From Saksenaea vasiformis B4078 (taxonomy: Eukaryota; Mucoromycota; Mucoromycetes; Mucorales; Saksenaeaceae), in NCBI GenBank assembly GCA_000697055.1, contig JNDT01001995.1, forward strand, positions 33,439 through 97,438: a stretch of DNA of 64,000 nucleotides, written 5' to 3'. How positions within the stretch are numbered: the first letter of the stretch is position 1; the number at the start of each line of letters is the position of its first letter. The notes under the pieces were generated by a model, which saw only the letters and a list, made by a program, of their open reading frames with translations, ran no database searches and had not been told where the DNA came from. Of this stretch, positions 24,112 to 39,165 are shown in pieces. The translations under genes and the position numbers were made by a program.

Positions 24112-25500
24112 CTAGAGCTTAGCTTTCGTCTTCAGTTGATTTTTACGCGCCCTTTCGAGCAAGTATGTAATTTGAGGGACTACAGGTGTTGGGTATTAGT
24201 CATGGCGAATGCACCCTAAAAAGACTGTACCAATGATATCGGGGTTCTCGTTTGGCACCATGTGTGAACCGTCTACGAATTCGACTGTGGCAAGAGATGA
24301 TGCAGCTCGAACCTGTTCAGCATCCTCAGCGGGTACACTACATGGTCACATTAGCCGGATTTCAGGAAGCGAAGAATATGCCTACAATGTTGATTGCTTC
24401 GCGGATACCAAGTGCACAGGGATACTTAGAGCGCGGAATGCAGCGAAGGCAGTATTTGTGGCATAATAACCAACATTAAATACGTGCTGATACATATGAT
24501 AAATATCTTTGGCTTTCAGCTATTTTCACCTACATATTCCTGTTCTTTGGGACATTTCAGTTTGACCGTTCCGGCTGGTGTATCGTAGAGGCCATATTGC
24601 TGCACAAAAAACTAAATATCGCTAGTTCCTAAGAAATGATGGTACATACTACGTAATTTTCCAACACTTCTGGATCGAGGGCCTTCCAGAATGATCGCTT
24701 AATCAAAGAATTGAAACACTCTTGACTGAAATAAACCCGTTCAGCCTATGATCCGACACGCTTGCTCCATTTCTTACCGATTTGGCCAAGTGTCCCGACG
24801 ATTGCGAGATGCTAATATTGGGAACATGTCTCTGATTTCTGTATCATGGACTTGAACCGTCACTACAGGCTCAACGACGCATAAACCATCGAATGTCTTT
24901 GGATGCAGGAACTCTGTCAACAGCCTTCGCGGTTTTTCTCTATCAGCCAACGTCTTCCCTCTTTTTTTTTTCCCACTAGCTTACATGGATGTACCACCAA
25001 AGCTATGGCCGACACCAATGAGCATGTCGTATGATTTTAACTCCAATTTATCCACCACTTGCTTCGTATCCATGGCATGGTCAAACCAGGTATCTAATCC
25101 AATTTTTTAAGGAAAAACCACGAATGGCAAAAGAAGGAGCAAACTTACAGCTATCTAAGAATGTGCCTTCGTTCAATCGCGCCGAGTCACCATGATTGCG
25201 TGCATCCCACGCAACAAAATCAAGGTCAATGGTATCATACTGGGACTGGCTACGCAAGTAACCGAGAAAACGTCGCATGAGGGGATGCATCACTTCTTTG
25301 TGGAAGCCATTGGCATGGGACCATAGAAAAGCCCATTTCTTCTGACTAGGTTTCGGCGCGGCGAATGTATGGAGCTCCACCACCAACTGCTGGACCTTGT
25401 AACCTTCAGTTTTTGGACTGACTGGAATGGTAAGAGTACGTGTGGGAACAAGACGCGCCATAAACGAAAGAAAGTTGTCTGTGGGGTTAGGCGGCGACAA
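24112..25500 (-). CDS. Peroxisomal-type alpha/beta hydrolase with PTS1 end
   Basis: Eight exons join into 346 residues: 25500-25149, 25093-24985, 24939-24778, 24725-24650, 24599-24534, 24486-24386, 24337-24231 and 24179-24112. The oxyanion-side motif HANGFHKEV, the WDARNHGDS segment, the nucleophile elbow GVGHSFGGTS (Ser within GxSxG) and the late His in VEFVDGSHMVPNENPDI place it in the alpha/beta hydrolase fold. RRDTWP and FWKALDPEVLENYV between them resemble the fungal Lpx1-like group. The protein ends in Ala-Lys-Leu, a functional type of PTS1 signal, so peroxisomal import is likely; yeast Lpx1 is a peroxisomal lipase. Substrate is not shown. The last intron hides this tail: read through, the frame would end RHD instead. 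Confidence 0.88.
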
Positions 25501-26132
25501 ACCGATAAAATGCTATTTAACCGCTTCCCCACCCCCGCGGTTTATCCATGTGAAAGAATAGTTTTTCGGCAGAACTATTTTCTATACCAGGTACAGACTC
25601 AACTCTATAAGCAACGAGAGCGCTGACAGAACTGCATCTCGCGGTTCAAAGTCAGATGGTGCATTCTTGCTTAGGTAAACTGAAATCAAGGACGCTCTGT
25701 CTGGAGGGAGCAACGGGAATGAGATAGTGTCTTCGATGGAAACATGGAATATCTCTATAGAGGACAGGATTTAGTTTTAGAGAATCACATCATTAGCATT
25801 ATCCGTTATGTTTCTCGATGGTTAAATTGCACTTGTTAATTTTGGCGATCCAGCCCTGCTGATTCTCGCCAGAAAATTATAGATGATCGTGCGCAAAAAA
25901 TCGTTAGGCAATAGAGCGTACGAGAATGAAGAACAGTGCCTTAGATATATAGTCTTGCCTTTCGTAGGTAGTTAATGCCAAGAATGCTATCTCGCTGTGT
26001 AGCAGCACAAACAGTAAAAAGAGCATACAGCTTAAAAGACCGCACGTTTTGTAATACGGTCGTTGCACATTGAACAATTCCTTTTTTTTTTTTTTTTTGC
26101 TTGATGTTTATATTTTGACTTAACTATCTAAT
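25501..26132. other. Intergenic, no gene seen
   Basis: About 630 nt, AT-rich, with a poly-T run near 26082-26098 just before the 3' end of NOT4 (minus strand). Confidence 0.5.
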
Positions 26133-28054
26133 CTAAACTTGTGCAAAGCCAAACCGAGAGCTCTTTCGCATCGGTGATTCCCATAGATTATTGGTAGATC
26201 GCAATAATTGATGTGTAAAAGGGTTGAATGTGCCCGTATAGTTTGGTGTTGGCGTGGCATATGTCAGGAATTCTAGTGCAGACATCGTTGGAATGGGTTG
26301 TGTCGTCTCGGAAGCCTTTCCGGATGAAGGTGATGGATGTGACGGAGTGTCGTGATCATGTAGCGCACTGACACCCACCGGTGTATCATCCAGATCACTT
26401 TCCTTATCAGGCAGAGGTAGAGGACAAACCTCTTCAAAGGCGTCCCCGAGCACGAATTTAACTAATCCATCGTAGTAGTTTGGTCTTTGATCGATCTTCA
26501 CTACCGATGGCAGCTGCTCTTCTTCCAGATCAAGCGCGTTCGGTGTAGCAGGTCTCGAGGATTTCGGTGTTTCATCAGCTCGGTCGGACTTTTGTTGTTC
26601 CTTTCGCTTCTTCTTCTCTGTTTTACGTCTCGGCATTGGCGGAATGGATTGTGATTTTTGGGTAGTAGCCGTGGCAGCAGAAAGCGGCGGTCCAAATGCG
26701 TCAGGCGTCAACGCCCGCTCAGGAAGCAGGTTCGATTTCATAACAGGTGTAGAAGGACCACTGCCACATTTTGCCCAGGAAGCCGACGCTGGCAAAGCCG
26801 ATCTCTCATCATCCGCTGTCACATCGTTATTAGAAACTTTAGTAGTTTCTCGAGGGGTCGGCAGTTTATAGGAAATGGTCGCAACAGATTCCAATGTAGC
26901 GGGCTTGCGCATAGCACTAGAGGATGTGACCGGAGGGAAGTCGTTACTTGATAAGGTGGTAGCCGCAGCTGGTGCTGTCGGCGTTGGCAGTTGCGGTGTT
27001 CTGTCCTCAGCGTCTGTTGACATCTGATCTCGCATACGATGTTTGCTAAGACAATAAACCATCTTAATCCTTGCTGCCTGCCATTTCATGTACTACATAC
27101 CCTGTTGCCAATTCCTCTTTTGAAATCGTATCGGCTTCTTCTCCGGGCTCATGCAAATACAGACATGTCGGATTCGGACAGGTTAAATTGCGTAGATAGT
27201 AAGTACAGTACTTTGTAGTACCATAGGACGCCCTACACATAGTATTTTACAATAAGCTCATCACGTCTTGTTTTCTTCTTTCACTAGGTTACCGAAGTAT
27301 TCTCCCTGCCATGACACTGCCATCTACAGCATGAATAGCCTTGGCTGCATCTTCTCGGCGTTGGTAAGTAACATAGACAGCGGCGCTTGGTTGCATGGTG
27401 GTCGATCCACTGGCATTGGGAGTCGGTGCTACTGGTCGCTTGTTGATCACTACCTTCGCAATTTTTCCAAATTGCCCAAAGAAATCTTGTGATCGGATTG
27501 TCTAATATGTAACGTGAGGAGACGCTATTGGGATAGATTATCCTACTTCTTCGGTAGCCAGCTTAGGGTGAAGTCCAATCACATACACCAGGTTCTTCTG
27601 CACCACTCGCATATTTGCCAAATGTCTCCTGTTGGCAGCTTCCATGTCTTTTTGCTGGCGCTCTTTTTCCTTCTTCTCCCGCTTGATACGCGCAATTCTG
27701 TGTATCGATGTTATTCACTCCCTTCCATAGTCAAGTCTAAGACTTACTCATCGCTACTAATGGGCTGGAACTCGACCATCTGGTCAGAGTACTCTCTTCG
27801 ACTAAAAAAAGTAGTAAGTATACCGACTTACAGGTATAATCTATTTTCTTTACCAGGCTGGACAGCGGCCATTCAGATTCTCTTTGATATGATGCCAGCA
27901 AAATCGACAGATCTGGTAAACTGATTAGCACAAGGATTGCATCCCATTCAATTCATGCCTGGTAACCGCATGTGCATGGTCTGAAATTGCGATCCGCAAT
28001 ATCAAGCTCTTCCATACACAAAGGGCATTCATAATCTTCTTCATCGGAATCCAT
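26133..28054 (-). CDS. NOT4: Not4/CNOT4 RING E3 ligase of the CCR4-NOT complex
   Basis: Seven exons (28054-27959, 27912-27854, 27801-27748, 27697-27547, 27501-27293, 27232-27101, 27045-26133) give 537 residues. An N-terminal C4C4 RING (CPLCMEELDIADRNF, CTCGYQICRFCW, GRCPACRREY) is followed by a Lys/Glu helix and an RRM (NLVYVIGL, then DFFGQFGKIAKVVINK and AAVYVTYQRREDA). A CCCH-type finger (KYCTYYLRNLTCPNPTCLYLH) comes next, in the order typical of CNOT4. The C-terminal ~300 residues are Ser/Thr/Pro-rich and disordered. Not4 ubiquitylates ribosome-associated and other targets within CCR4-NOT. The first intron appears to use a GC donor (see findings). Confidence 0.93.
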
Positions 28055-28069
28055 CCTGTCGAATAAATT

Positions 28070-28935
28070 GAATAGTATTTAGGGTTGAGCTCCTGTCGCG
28101 GAAACCGGTGATGATTTTCGCTGTGCAAATGTGACTTGCTTTCCATGATATGGAAATGGCCACAGAGGAAGGGTGGCCCGCAAAAGACCATAGCATTGAA
28201 TGGGTGTAAAGAAACATGCTTCAAGGCATAGAGTTGATCTAGAAGTAACGGCAAGTAATTTAAACGGGCGGAAAATCATAGGAAAAATGCAGTTTTCTTA
28301 TGGACCGCGGCTATTTCTCGTACTACGAGCTGCAGCAAATGTTCTATCAAAGATGCGCAATATAGAGCTACTCGACAATGGTATCAAGAGCTCTGCGTTA
28401 CAATGAAATGTCCCCCAACAATTCCATATCCATCGTTGGTAATTTCGGACCTTCAATCGAATTCCCACATGCTTGAAGATGTCTGGGATCACTGTATCGT
28501 ATACAGTCGTTTCATAGCCACGTAGATCCACGGATAGAAAAGACTGCGTAAGATGATTTTGATAGATTGACATCTAGCATACATCAAGAAAATGCCATAT
28601 ACAATATGGATGTATGTCTTCCTGTGGTTCAATTGCACTATGTACAATTGTCATCATAGCAAATACCATCTGACACTTACAGCAAGCCGTTTATCAATAT
28701 TGATATCACTCCTCAGTACTGGTTATTGATCTATTTTGTTATTATTATCAGTGATCCAAGTTTCATTATATATCCGTGTATTAAAAAGGTCGTGCCAGTC
28801 AATTCCGTGGTAGTTATCCCTGTGGTATCGAGTTTCATCAGAGTCGCAGTAAACTGGTATATACGTTGGCTTCACTTGTGGTGCATACAGTACGTTACGT
28901 GGGAAAAAGGAAGGAAGGCTGGATGATGGGATCAA
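28070..28935 (-). CDS. Candidate multi-exon gene of unknown function
   Basis: Several minus-strand segments look coding and can be joined: a piece inside 28935-28726 (YAPQVKPTYIPVYCDSDE, HGIDWHDLFNTRIYNETW), one ending at 28681, 28637-28583 (AIEPQEDIHPYCIWHFLD), one from 28543 (VDLRGYETTVYDTVIPDIF, NYQRWIWNCWGTFHCN), and one from about 28238 (LYALKHVSLHPFNAMVFCG). The phases of the 28680/28638 and 28582/28544 introns agree, though the second is only 39 nt. I do not recognise the protein. The last segment runs toward the NOT4 start, so the two genes may overlap or the 3' end may be wrong. Confidence 0.4.
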
Positions 28936-29208
28936 CCGTGACTACGTTTGGGGTTGTCTGAAAGCAAACACTTTCGTGCGCTCAAGTTAAGAAACGGTTT
29001 CACTCGTTACATCTTTGTAAAAAAGAGACTCGCCATCAACATCAATTTCTGCTTGGAGCGTAGGCTTGAAAACAAAAAAAAAAGAAATACGAAAAGAGGT
29101 TTATTTACTTTCTTACATTTGTTGTTCCCTTTTTATTTTCTTATCTTCCATCACTTTCTGTCACTTTCTTCTTATTACCCTTCTTATTCCCTTCCTTTTT
29201 GATTCACC

Positions 29209-32153
<2,945 letters not shown>

Positions 32154-33928
32154 TCATGATTCTATAAAATGACATCGGCGGCGCGGAAGATAGATGTCAC
32201 TCCTCCCTTTCAAAGAGAAACACTACATCTTTAAAAACCAGAACAATCAAAATAAAATAGGAAGCGACGTAAGCACCTCCACCCATCTCCTTTCTCGTCT
32301 GTCTCTTTTCGCATATGAGTGGTTTGTGTGGAGAAAGATTTATGAAACCGAAATTGACAAGATTATCGAACAGTCGAATGAGCCGATTGTAGGAGAGACA
32401 TCTTCATGACTACCATGAGATTACTTTTATGCATCAGCACAGGGCGAGAATAAAAGCACCTCAGTATACTATAGAAGATGGGCCTCGGAGGATGAATATT
32501 CATGCATCGGAGATTTGCAATCAATAGAACTTGCCTTATTGGTTATAACAAAGCGAACCGCATGATCACAATCTACTGTTGAGTGAATTTTGTGTCCATG
32601 AAGAGCGACATCCGGGCTAAGAAAGAACTGAACATGCTCCCTTCTTTTCTATTTACATTAACGTGATCCTTCTGCAGTTACTTAATTTATTCGAATAATA
32701 TAAAATATCCTTCGTGGTTAGTGAATGAAAGAATACCTTGATGTCACGTTTTAAGTACGCCTTGAAAGCTGATTACCCTTCTATTGAGGACATGAGGAAT
32801 CCCGTATGTATAATAAATCCCAGTACGTACCGGGGATGTAATAAAGAAAACAGAGCCAAAGAAAAAAAAAAGAATTCATGCGTCCTTTTAAACACGGATC
32901 ATTTTGGGTGGAACTTGTCCTTATCGTGAAACATTTTTACTGCTTCCGGTGGGATCCTGGGAATACATCACTGAAGTACCCACAATGCAAGATTCTGGTT
33001 ATCCAGGCGCGAACTATTCCTTGGATTAACGCAAAACGGCTTACTCCTCAGCGCAAAGACGCATTACTTTCCAGTGCAAAAACTATTCGGCTTAAACGCA
33101 ATGTAATATTTATTTGATGCAAAGGCTCACTCAAAATCCGGTAATTTATTGTAATTACGTACGAGGTAAGCGGAAGTTACACACACAACCGAGGCGGTGT
33201 GATACAGTGGTCATGCAGGCTGAACTTCAGGCTGACCATGTATCTGATTAAACAAACTACGTACGAGGAATGCAAAGTGAATAGAGTCGAAGAAAAAAGA
33301 TCAGTCTCCCCCTTAAATGCCAACCAGATCCCATGAGGTGAAACGCCTTTTGTGTCAGACAAAGATTCGCATCTCTGACTTGAGCATTAGTATGGAACAA
33401 ATCTTGGAACAAATCTTAAAAAGAATCACTTGCCTGGTGCAAAGGTTATCTGCAACGAATGTAAACTTCTGTATTGCGTCCTCTGCGTAACGGTTGTCAG
33501 CTGGTTATAAACTTGTTATTTCGAAAGAAACTCGCTGAAGCATCTGGAGAGATGGGCAGGTTCCCTCTCTTACGGAGAATAGTGCAATTTATGTACGTGT
33601 GTTTGTGCGCGGCATATATGTTTGTTAAGAAGCAGCGGATAGAAAAAAGTCTATTCCTTTAGAAGAACAATGGATCGATGGTTGTTCTGTTAAAATAATC
33701 GACATATTCCGGCAAAAAACAGGTAGGAAACCATGTTGTTTGAGGATGCCTTGCGATATTGGCATAGGGAGCGACGGATGAAAGAAATTCCATCAAATGA
33801 ATACCTTTTATTTTTTCCCCATTCTTGTTGCGTGACCTCTGAAGAACCCAAAAAAGGGTGCTTCTCCTTCTCCTTCTTCTTCTTCTTCTCTCGTTTTTGT
33901 TAAAAGAAAAATATAATACAACCAACGA
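32154..33928. other. Intergenic, no gene seen
   Basis: About 1.8 kb between PRP4 and NPC1, both on the plus strand. Only short ORFs without motifs. A purine/pyrimidine-biased stretch (CTTCTC repeats, 33860-33895) precedes the NPC1 start. Confidence 0.55.
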
Positions 33929-36900
33929 ATGAAATTGCATAGACCATTCATTCTATGTGCGTTATGGAACTTACTACTCGTATTCAATGTCATGGCGGAG
34001 CCCATAACCCCTATTCATCGAGAAGGCTACTGCGCTATGCGCGGTCAATGCGGAAGCGTGTTTCTTCCGTTGCCCTGTGCAGAGAATGGGCCAGCTGAAC
34101 AGCCTGGCAGTGAATTCCGGAAACAATTAGTAGCGACCTGCGGTACCGATTATGCCGATGGACCTGTGTGTTGTGATGAAGGTCAACTGCATGATTTGGC
34201 AGAGCAGGTGAAACGAGGTGAACCTATCATCGCTTCCTGTCCAGCTTGCTGGAGCAATTTTCTACAGTTTTGGTGTAGTTTTACTTGTTCACCCAATCAG
34301 TCTACCTTTGTCAATATCACCAAAGTCGATGCGGACGGAACTAAACCCAGTGTCAAGGCCGCCGATTATTGGGTGGGCGACCATTTTGGCTCTCAGTTTT
34401 TTGACAGCTGCAAAGACATCAAATTTGGATCTAGTAACGGTTATGCTATGGATTTCATTGGTGGTGGCGCCAAAAACTGGCACGAGATGGTGACCTATAT
34501 GGGGATGAAACGCCCATTCCTTGGTAGCCCCTTTCAGATCGATTTCCCCGCGCTGAACAGCACACCTCGCCAAGGTCTGGGACGGTACAATGAGGATGCC
34601 AAACAATGCAATGACACAGACACCGATTATCGCTGCGCCTGCGTGGACTGCGAAGCCATGTGTCCGATCCTGCCTCCGACGGCTGGCGAAGCACCCGAAT
34701 GTTATGTTGGCTTGTTGCGATGCTGGGGTTTTGCCATGATCATGACCTACGCTTTAATACTGGTGCTTGTGGGTGGTTTGATTGCAAAGAATCCCTTTGG
34801 CCGGTGGATGCGTAATTGCCTGGGATACAACGCTCAGCCTAACCGTAGCCTCTATCAGAGTGTCCCTCTCACCGAAGATGAGGAGGATGAGACGTTGCTT
34901 GATCCAGATCACACGCCTCGTCGATATTGGCTGAACTCACGACTACAAAGCTGGTTTTATTATCAAGGTCTTGTTTGTGCCCGCCATCCCTGGCTAGTCA
35001 TCGCTCTCGGCCTTTGTGTCGTGTCGCTGTGTTCCATTGGCTGGGTACGGTTTGCCATCGAGCGTGATCCGATTCATTTGTGGGTGTCGCCTAGCTCACA
35101 AGCATTAGCACAAAAGAACCACTTTGATTCCCATTTTTCGCCCTTCTACCGCACAACACAGATCTTTTTCGTGTCAACTACAGAACAGCCAGCCTTGTCG
35201 GCAGAGCGGATCCGGAGTTTGTTCGCTCTCGAGACAGAAATTAAGAACATGAGAACAGAGGATGGCTACCAACTACAGGATATTTGTTTCCATCCCAACG
35301 GAGATGTCTGCATTGTTCAGTCAGTAACAGGCTATTGGCAAGGCGATGCTGATAACTTCGATGCTGCCCATTGGAAAGAAACCTTGGAAGACTGTGCATC
35401 CCAACCTTCGTTATGTCTGCCAGAATTCCAACAGCCGTTAAAACCACAGATGATTCTTGGTGGATACGAAGAAGAACATTACGCGGAAGCACGGTCAATG
35501 ATTGTGACCTATGTCTTGAAAAATTCGTTGGAACCTTCCGAAATTGCCATGGCTGAGCAGTGGGAAAAGACCTTGCTTCAACGGGTCCTGACTACCTTGG
35601 AGCAACGACCGGAATGGGAAGGCGTCCGTATCAGTTACTCTACCGAGGTAACAAACAGGATTTTCGTTTTGCTTTATGTAATTTTGATATCTATCCACAG
35701 AGTTCGCTAGAGACGGAGCTTAACAAATCCAGCAACACGGACGCCAAAACAGTGGTGATTAGCTACGTAGTTATGTTCTTGTATGCATCGGTGGCACTCG
35801 GTCGTTTGCGTTCATTCAATCTTCGGCGGTTGGTTGTGGATTCTAAGTTTAGTCTGGGCATTTGCGGTATCTTGATTGTTATTTTCTCGGTGTCGACTGC
35901 TGTCGGTCTATTTTCCATGACGGGCAAGAAAATCACCTTGATTATTGCAGAAGTTATTCCATTTTTGGTATTAGCTGTGGGAGTGGACAACATTTTCATC
36001 CTGTGCCACGAATATGGTAGACGAGAGGCACTGGGGGAAGAAGAATCGATTGAGCGGCGTGTGGCCAAAACCCTCGGTAAAATGGGGCCGAGCCTGTTGC
36101 TCAGTTCGTTGAGTGAAACGATTGCGTTTGGGCTGGGAGCGCTTGTGACTATGCCGGCTGTCAGCAGCTTTGCTATTGTTGCCGCCATTGCCGTCTTTGT
36201 CGACTTCCTTTTGCAGGTGACATGTTTTGTCTCATGTATGACCTTGGATGCGTATCGTAGTATGGTAAGGTTTTAGGCTATTTCGGAAAACTTCATCATT
36301 CACATGGTATCGTTTAGAGTAACCGTGTGGACTGTGTGCCGTGTTTCCGTGTTCAGCCTCCGGAAGCGTTGGATAAGGAAGGATGGCTCGAGCAATTTGT
36401 CAAGCTGTACTATGTTCCATTGATTCTTGGCCGTAAGGCGCGCCTTGTCGTATCCTTTGCATTTCTTGGCCTATGGATGCTTTGCCTAGCATTACTTCCT
36501 CAGCTGCCTTTGGGGCTGGATCAACGTACTGCATTACCGTCTGATTCCTACTTGGTCCAGTACTTCAACGACATGGACCAGTACTTTCATGTGGGGCCAC
36601 CCGTCTACTTTGTAGTCAGTGGATCCAACCTGACAGATCGAGGCGAACAAAAGAAAATCTGTGGTCGATTTCCAGCCTGTCACGAGCGGTCTTTAACGAA
36701 TGTTCTCGAACAGGAACGTAAACGGTCAGCAGTATCGTACATTGGAGAACCAACGAGCAGTTGGCTAGACGATTATTTGTCGTGGTTGAACCCCAGCACA
36801 CAGTGCTGTCGGCTAAAGAAGGGAAAAAGAAAGACTCGGGCAGGATTTTCTCAATGGCGATCAAGTGTTCTGGAACAGATGCGCAATGATGATAGCAAGG

Positions 36901-38041
36901 GACAGTTATGCAGTGTATGGGATGATGACTGCGTGGACTGCCTACCGGATTGGAAAGTCAATATGAAGACCTTACCGCAGGGACAAGCATTTTTAGATTA
37001 TTTTGATCTGTGGATCGGCATGGCTCCCGACGAAGACTGTCCATTAGGAGGCAAGGCAGCTTATGGTGACGCCGTCGTGGCGAACCATGACAAGATTGCT
37101 ATTGAGACATCTCATTTCCGTACGTTTCACACGCCGTTGCGTTCTCAAGCGGATTTTATTGGTGCCTATGAATCGGCTCATCGCATTGCGCATGGTCTAA
37201 GCAGGGAACTGGAGGTGGATGTGTATCCTTATTCGGTCTTCTATGTCTTTTTCGAGCAGTACTCCTATATCGTGACGATGGCCTTTGAACTTCTCGGCGT
37301 GGCCATCTTGGCGATCTTTGTTGTAACGAGTTCCTTGCTTGGTAGCTTGCGGTCGGGTCTCCTTGTGATGGCAGTAGTGATCATGATTCTGTTGGATGTG
37401 GTTGGCGTGATGACATTATGGGGTATCAGTTTGAACGCCGTCAGTCTAGTGAACCTTGTGATCTGTATTGGTATCAGTGTCGAATTCTGCTGTCACATTG
37501 CACGCGGGTTTATGGTGGCCAGTGGAAGTTTGGAGGAACGTGCAGGCAAAAGTCTGGTGGATGTGGGCAGTTCTGTAAGTTTTTCAGCAATAGATGATCA
37601 GACTTACTAATCAGCATTGTTGCAGGTGTTCTGCGGCATTACCTTGACCAAATTTGCCGGTATTGTTGTGCTTGCATTCACGCGATCCAAGATTTTCGAG
37701 GTGTACTATTTCCGGATGTGTAAGTTTTCCTTTTAAGATTATTCTTGGCTGACAAAAAAGAAAAAAACATGATAGACCTTGCTATTGTTGTTTTGGGTGC
37801 GTTACACGGGCTTTTACTATTACCGGTGTTGCTCAGCATGCTTGGTGGCGAAGGCATGGCTTTGATGGCTGAATTTGATGAAGACGGATTTGCATGGTCT
37901 ACGGGCGAGGCATGGAGCCGCCGTAGATTGCTGCGAAACGATGACGATAGTATTGATCAGGTTTTTGTTACGGATATGCCTAATGGTGAGGAGGAGCAAG
38001 AGCCGTCACCCAATCAAACAAGGAGAACCAGCAGGACATGA
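33929..38041 (+). CDS. NPC1: NPC1/Ncr1 sterol transporter
   Basis: Five exons (33929-35647, 35701-36264, 36318-37574, 37626-37719, 37776-38041) give 1299 residues, close to the family's 1170-1280. A signal peptide ([19 protein letters not shown]) leads into the Cys-rich sterol-binding N-terminal domain ([30 protein letters not shown]). The first RND membrane half carries the sterol-sensing domain in exon 2 ([35 protein letters not shown]). The second lumenal Cys-rich loop and the C-terminal RND helices ([37 protein letters not shown]) follow. NPC1 moves sterol out of the lysosome or vacuole lumen, taking it from NPC2. The cytosolic tail after [14 protein letters not shown] is acidic and lacks a clear sorting motif. 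Confidence 0.96.
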
Positions 38042-38360
38042 TGAAAGGAAAACACGGATAGTTACACAAAGATACAGTGATGAAGAAAATAAGGGTGCCC
38101 ACAAAAGGGGGACGGGGGTTTTATGATTAGTTCAAGGATTGATTCCATCATCATCATTACCATTCCACTTTATTTCTATGCATGATATACGTATATATAT
38201 AAATACATATATACATTACAACTTTAAAACGTTGAAAAGGAACTGCAGGGAAGCGGAGCCTGATAATATTTATTGGCGCGAAACATTCATGGAGACGCGG
38301 GAATCTGTTTTCTAAGATGAACACCAACTCAAGCTACCATCATGTTTAAGGAAGAGAGGA

Positions 38361-38391
<31 letters not shown>

Positions 38392-39165
38392 TGTGTAGGT
38401 ATAAGGTTTATCAAAACAAACCCTCAAAATAGAAAAGACGGATGTCTTTTAGTCATGGGGAAGAAACAACGGTAAAAGAAAAAAATAAGTATCCAAAAAA
38501 AGCAAAGGAATGTTTGAATATAGAATCCACTGAAAATAAGATCCGCGAACAACTCCGCTTTAAAGCGTTCGAGCGGATCAGATAGGAAAGGGAGCAAAAT
38601 GCTTGAAAAAGAGAGAGAGAGAGTTAGTTAGAGAAAGAAGGGGGAGATAGCCAATTTATGGGTCCCTTGTATCATGATTCTATGCAACAGAATAAATTCA
38701 TTCTGGATGACGTGAGTAAAGGGAACAGGTTGTGCATTTTGGAAGAAGACTCGACAGGATCGGAACAGATGACAAAATGATATTTTTAATCATTAAAAAA
38801 GGGCTTATATGATTCTGCATGGCACGGGCGTCATCCGAAAAAAGTATGGTATACTGAAGGAAAGAAAGAAAGAGTGGCGGAGCGCGGGGGAAGAAAAGCG
38901 AGACAGAGGGTGAAAATCTGGTGGAACACAGCTCTCTTCTCTCTCACATATTTATACATAACAGAGAGACACAAAGTGCACACACACCCACACATATACA
39001 AACTCTCTCTCACACGCAACACACGCGCAGGCACACATATACAGTACAGACACACTTAAGTTGTTCAGCCCCTTTTTGTCCTCCCTTTCACTCCTTTTTG
39101 AGTTTCGTGTTGAAATCACCCCTTCTTTTTTTTTTCTTCTTTTTCCATCTTTTTTTGTTATCATA
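38042..39165. other. Intergenic with microsatellites
   Basis: About 1.1 kb containing a (GA)n tract at about 38363-38390, another GA-rich patch near 38610-38640, and CA-rich DNA at 38975-39050 before the GATA+PHD gene. No supported ORF. Confidence 0.6.

Noticed and set aside
38874..39059. Small ORFs in CA/GT-rich DNA upstream of the GATA+PHD gene
   Set aside because: They come from simple-sequence repeats.
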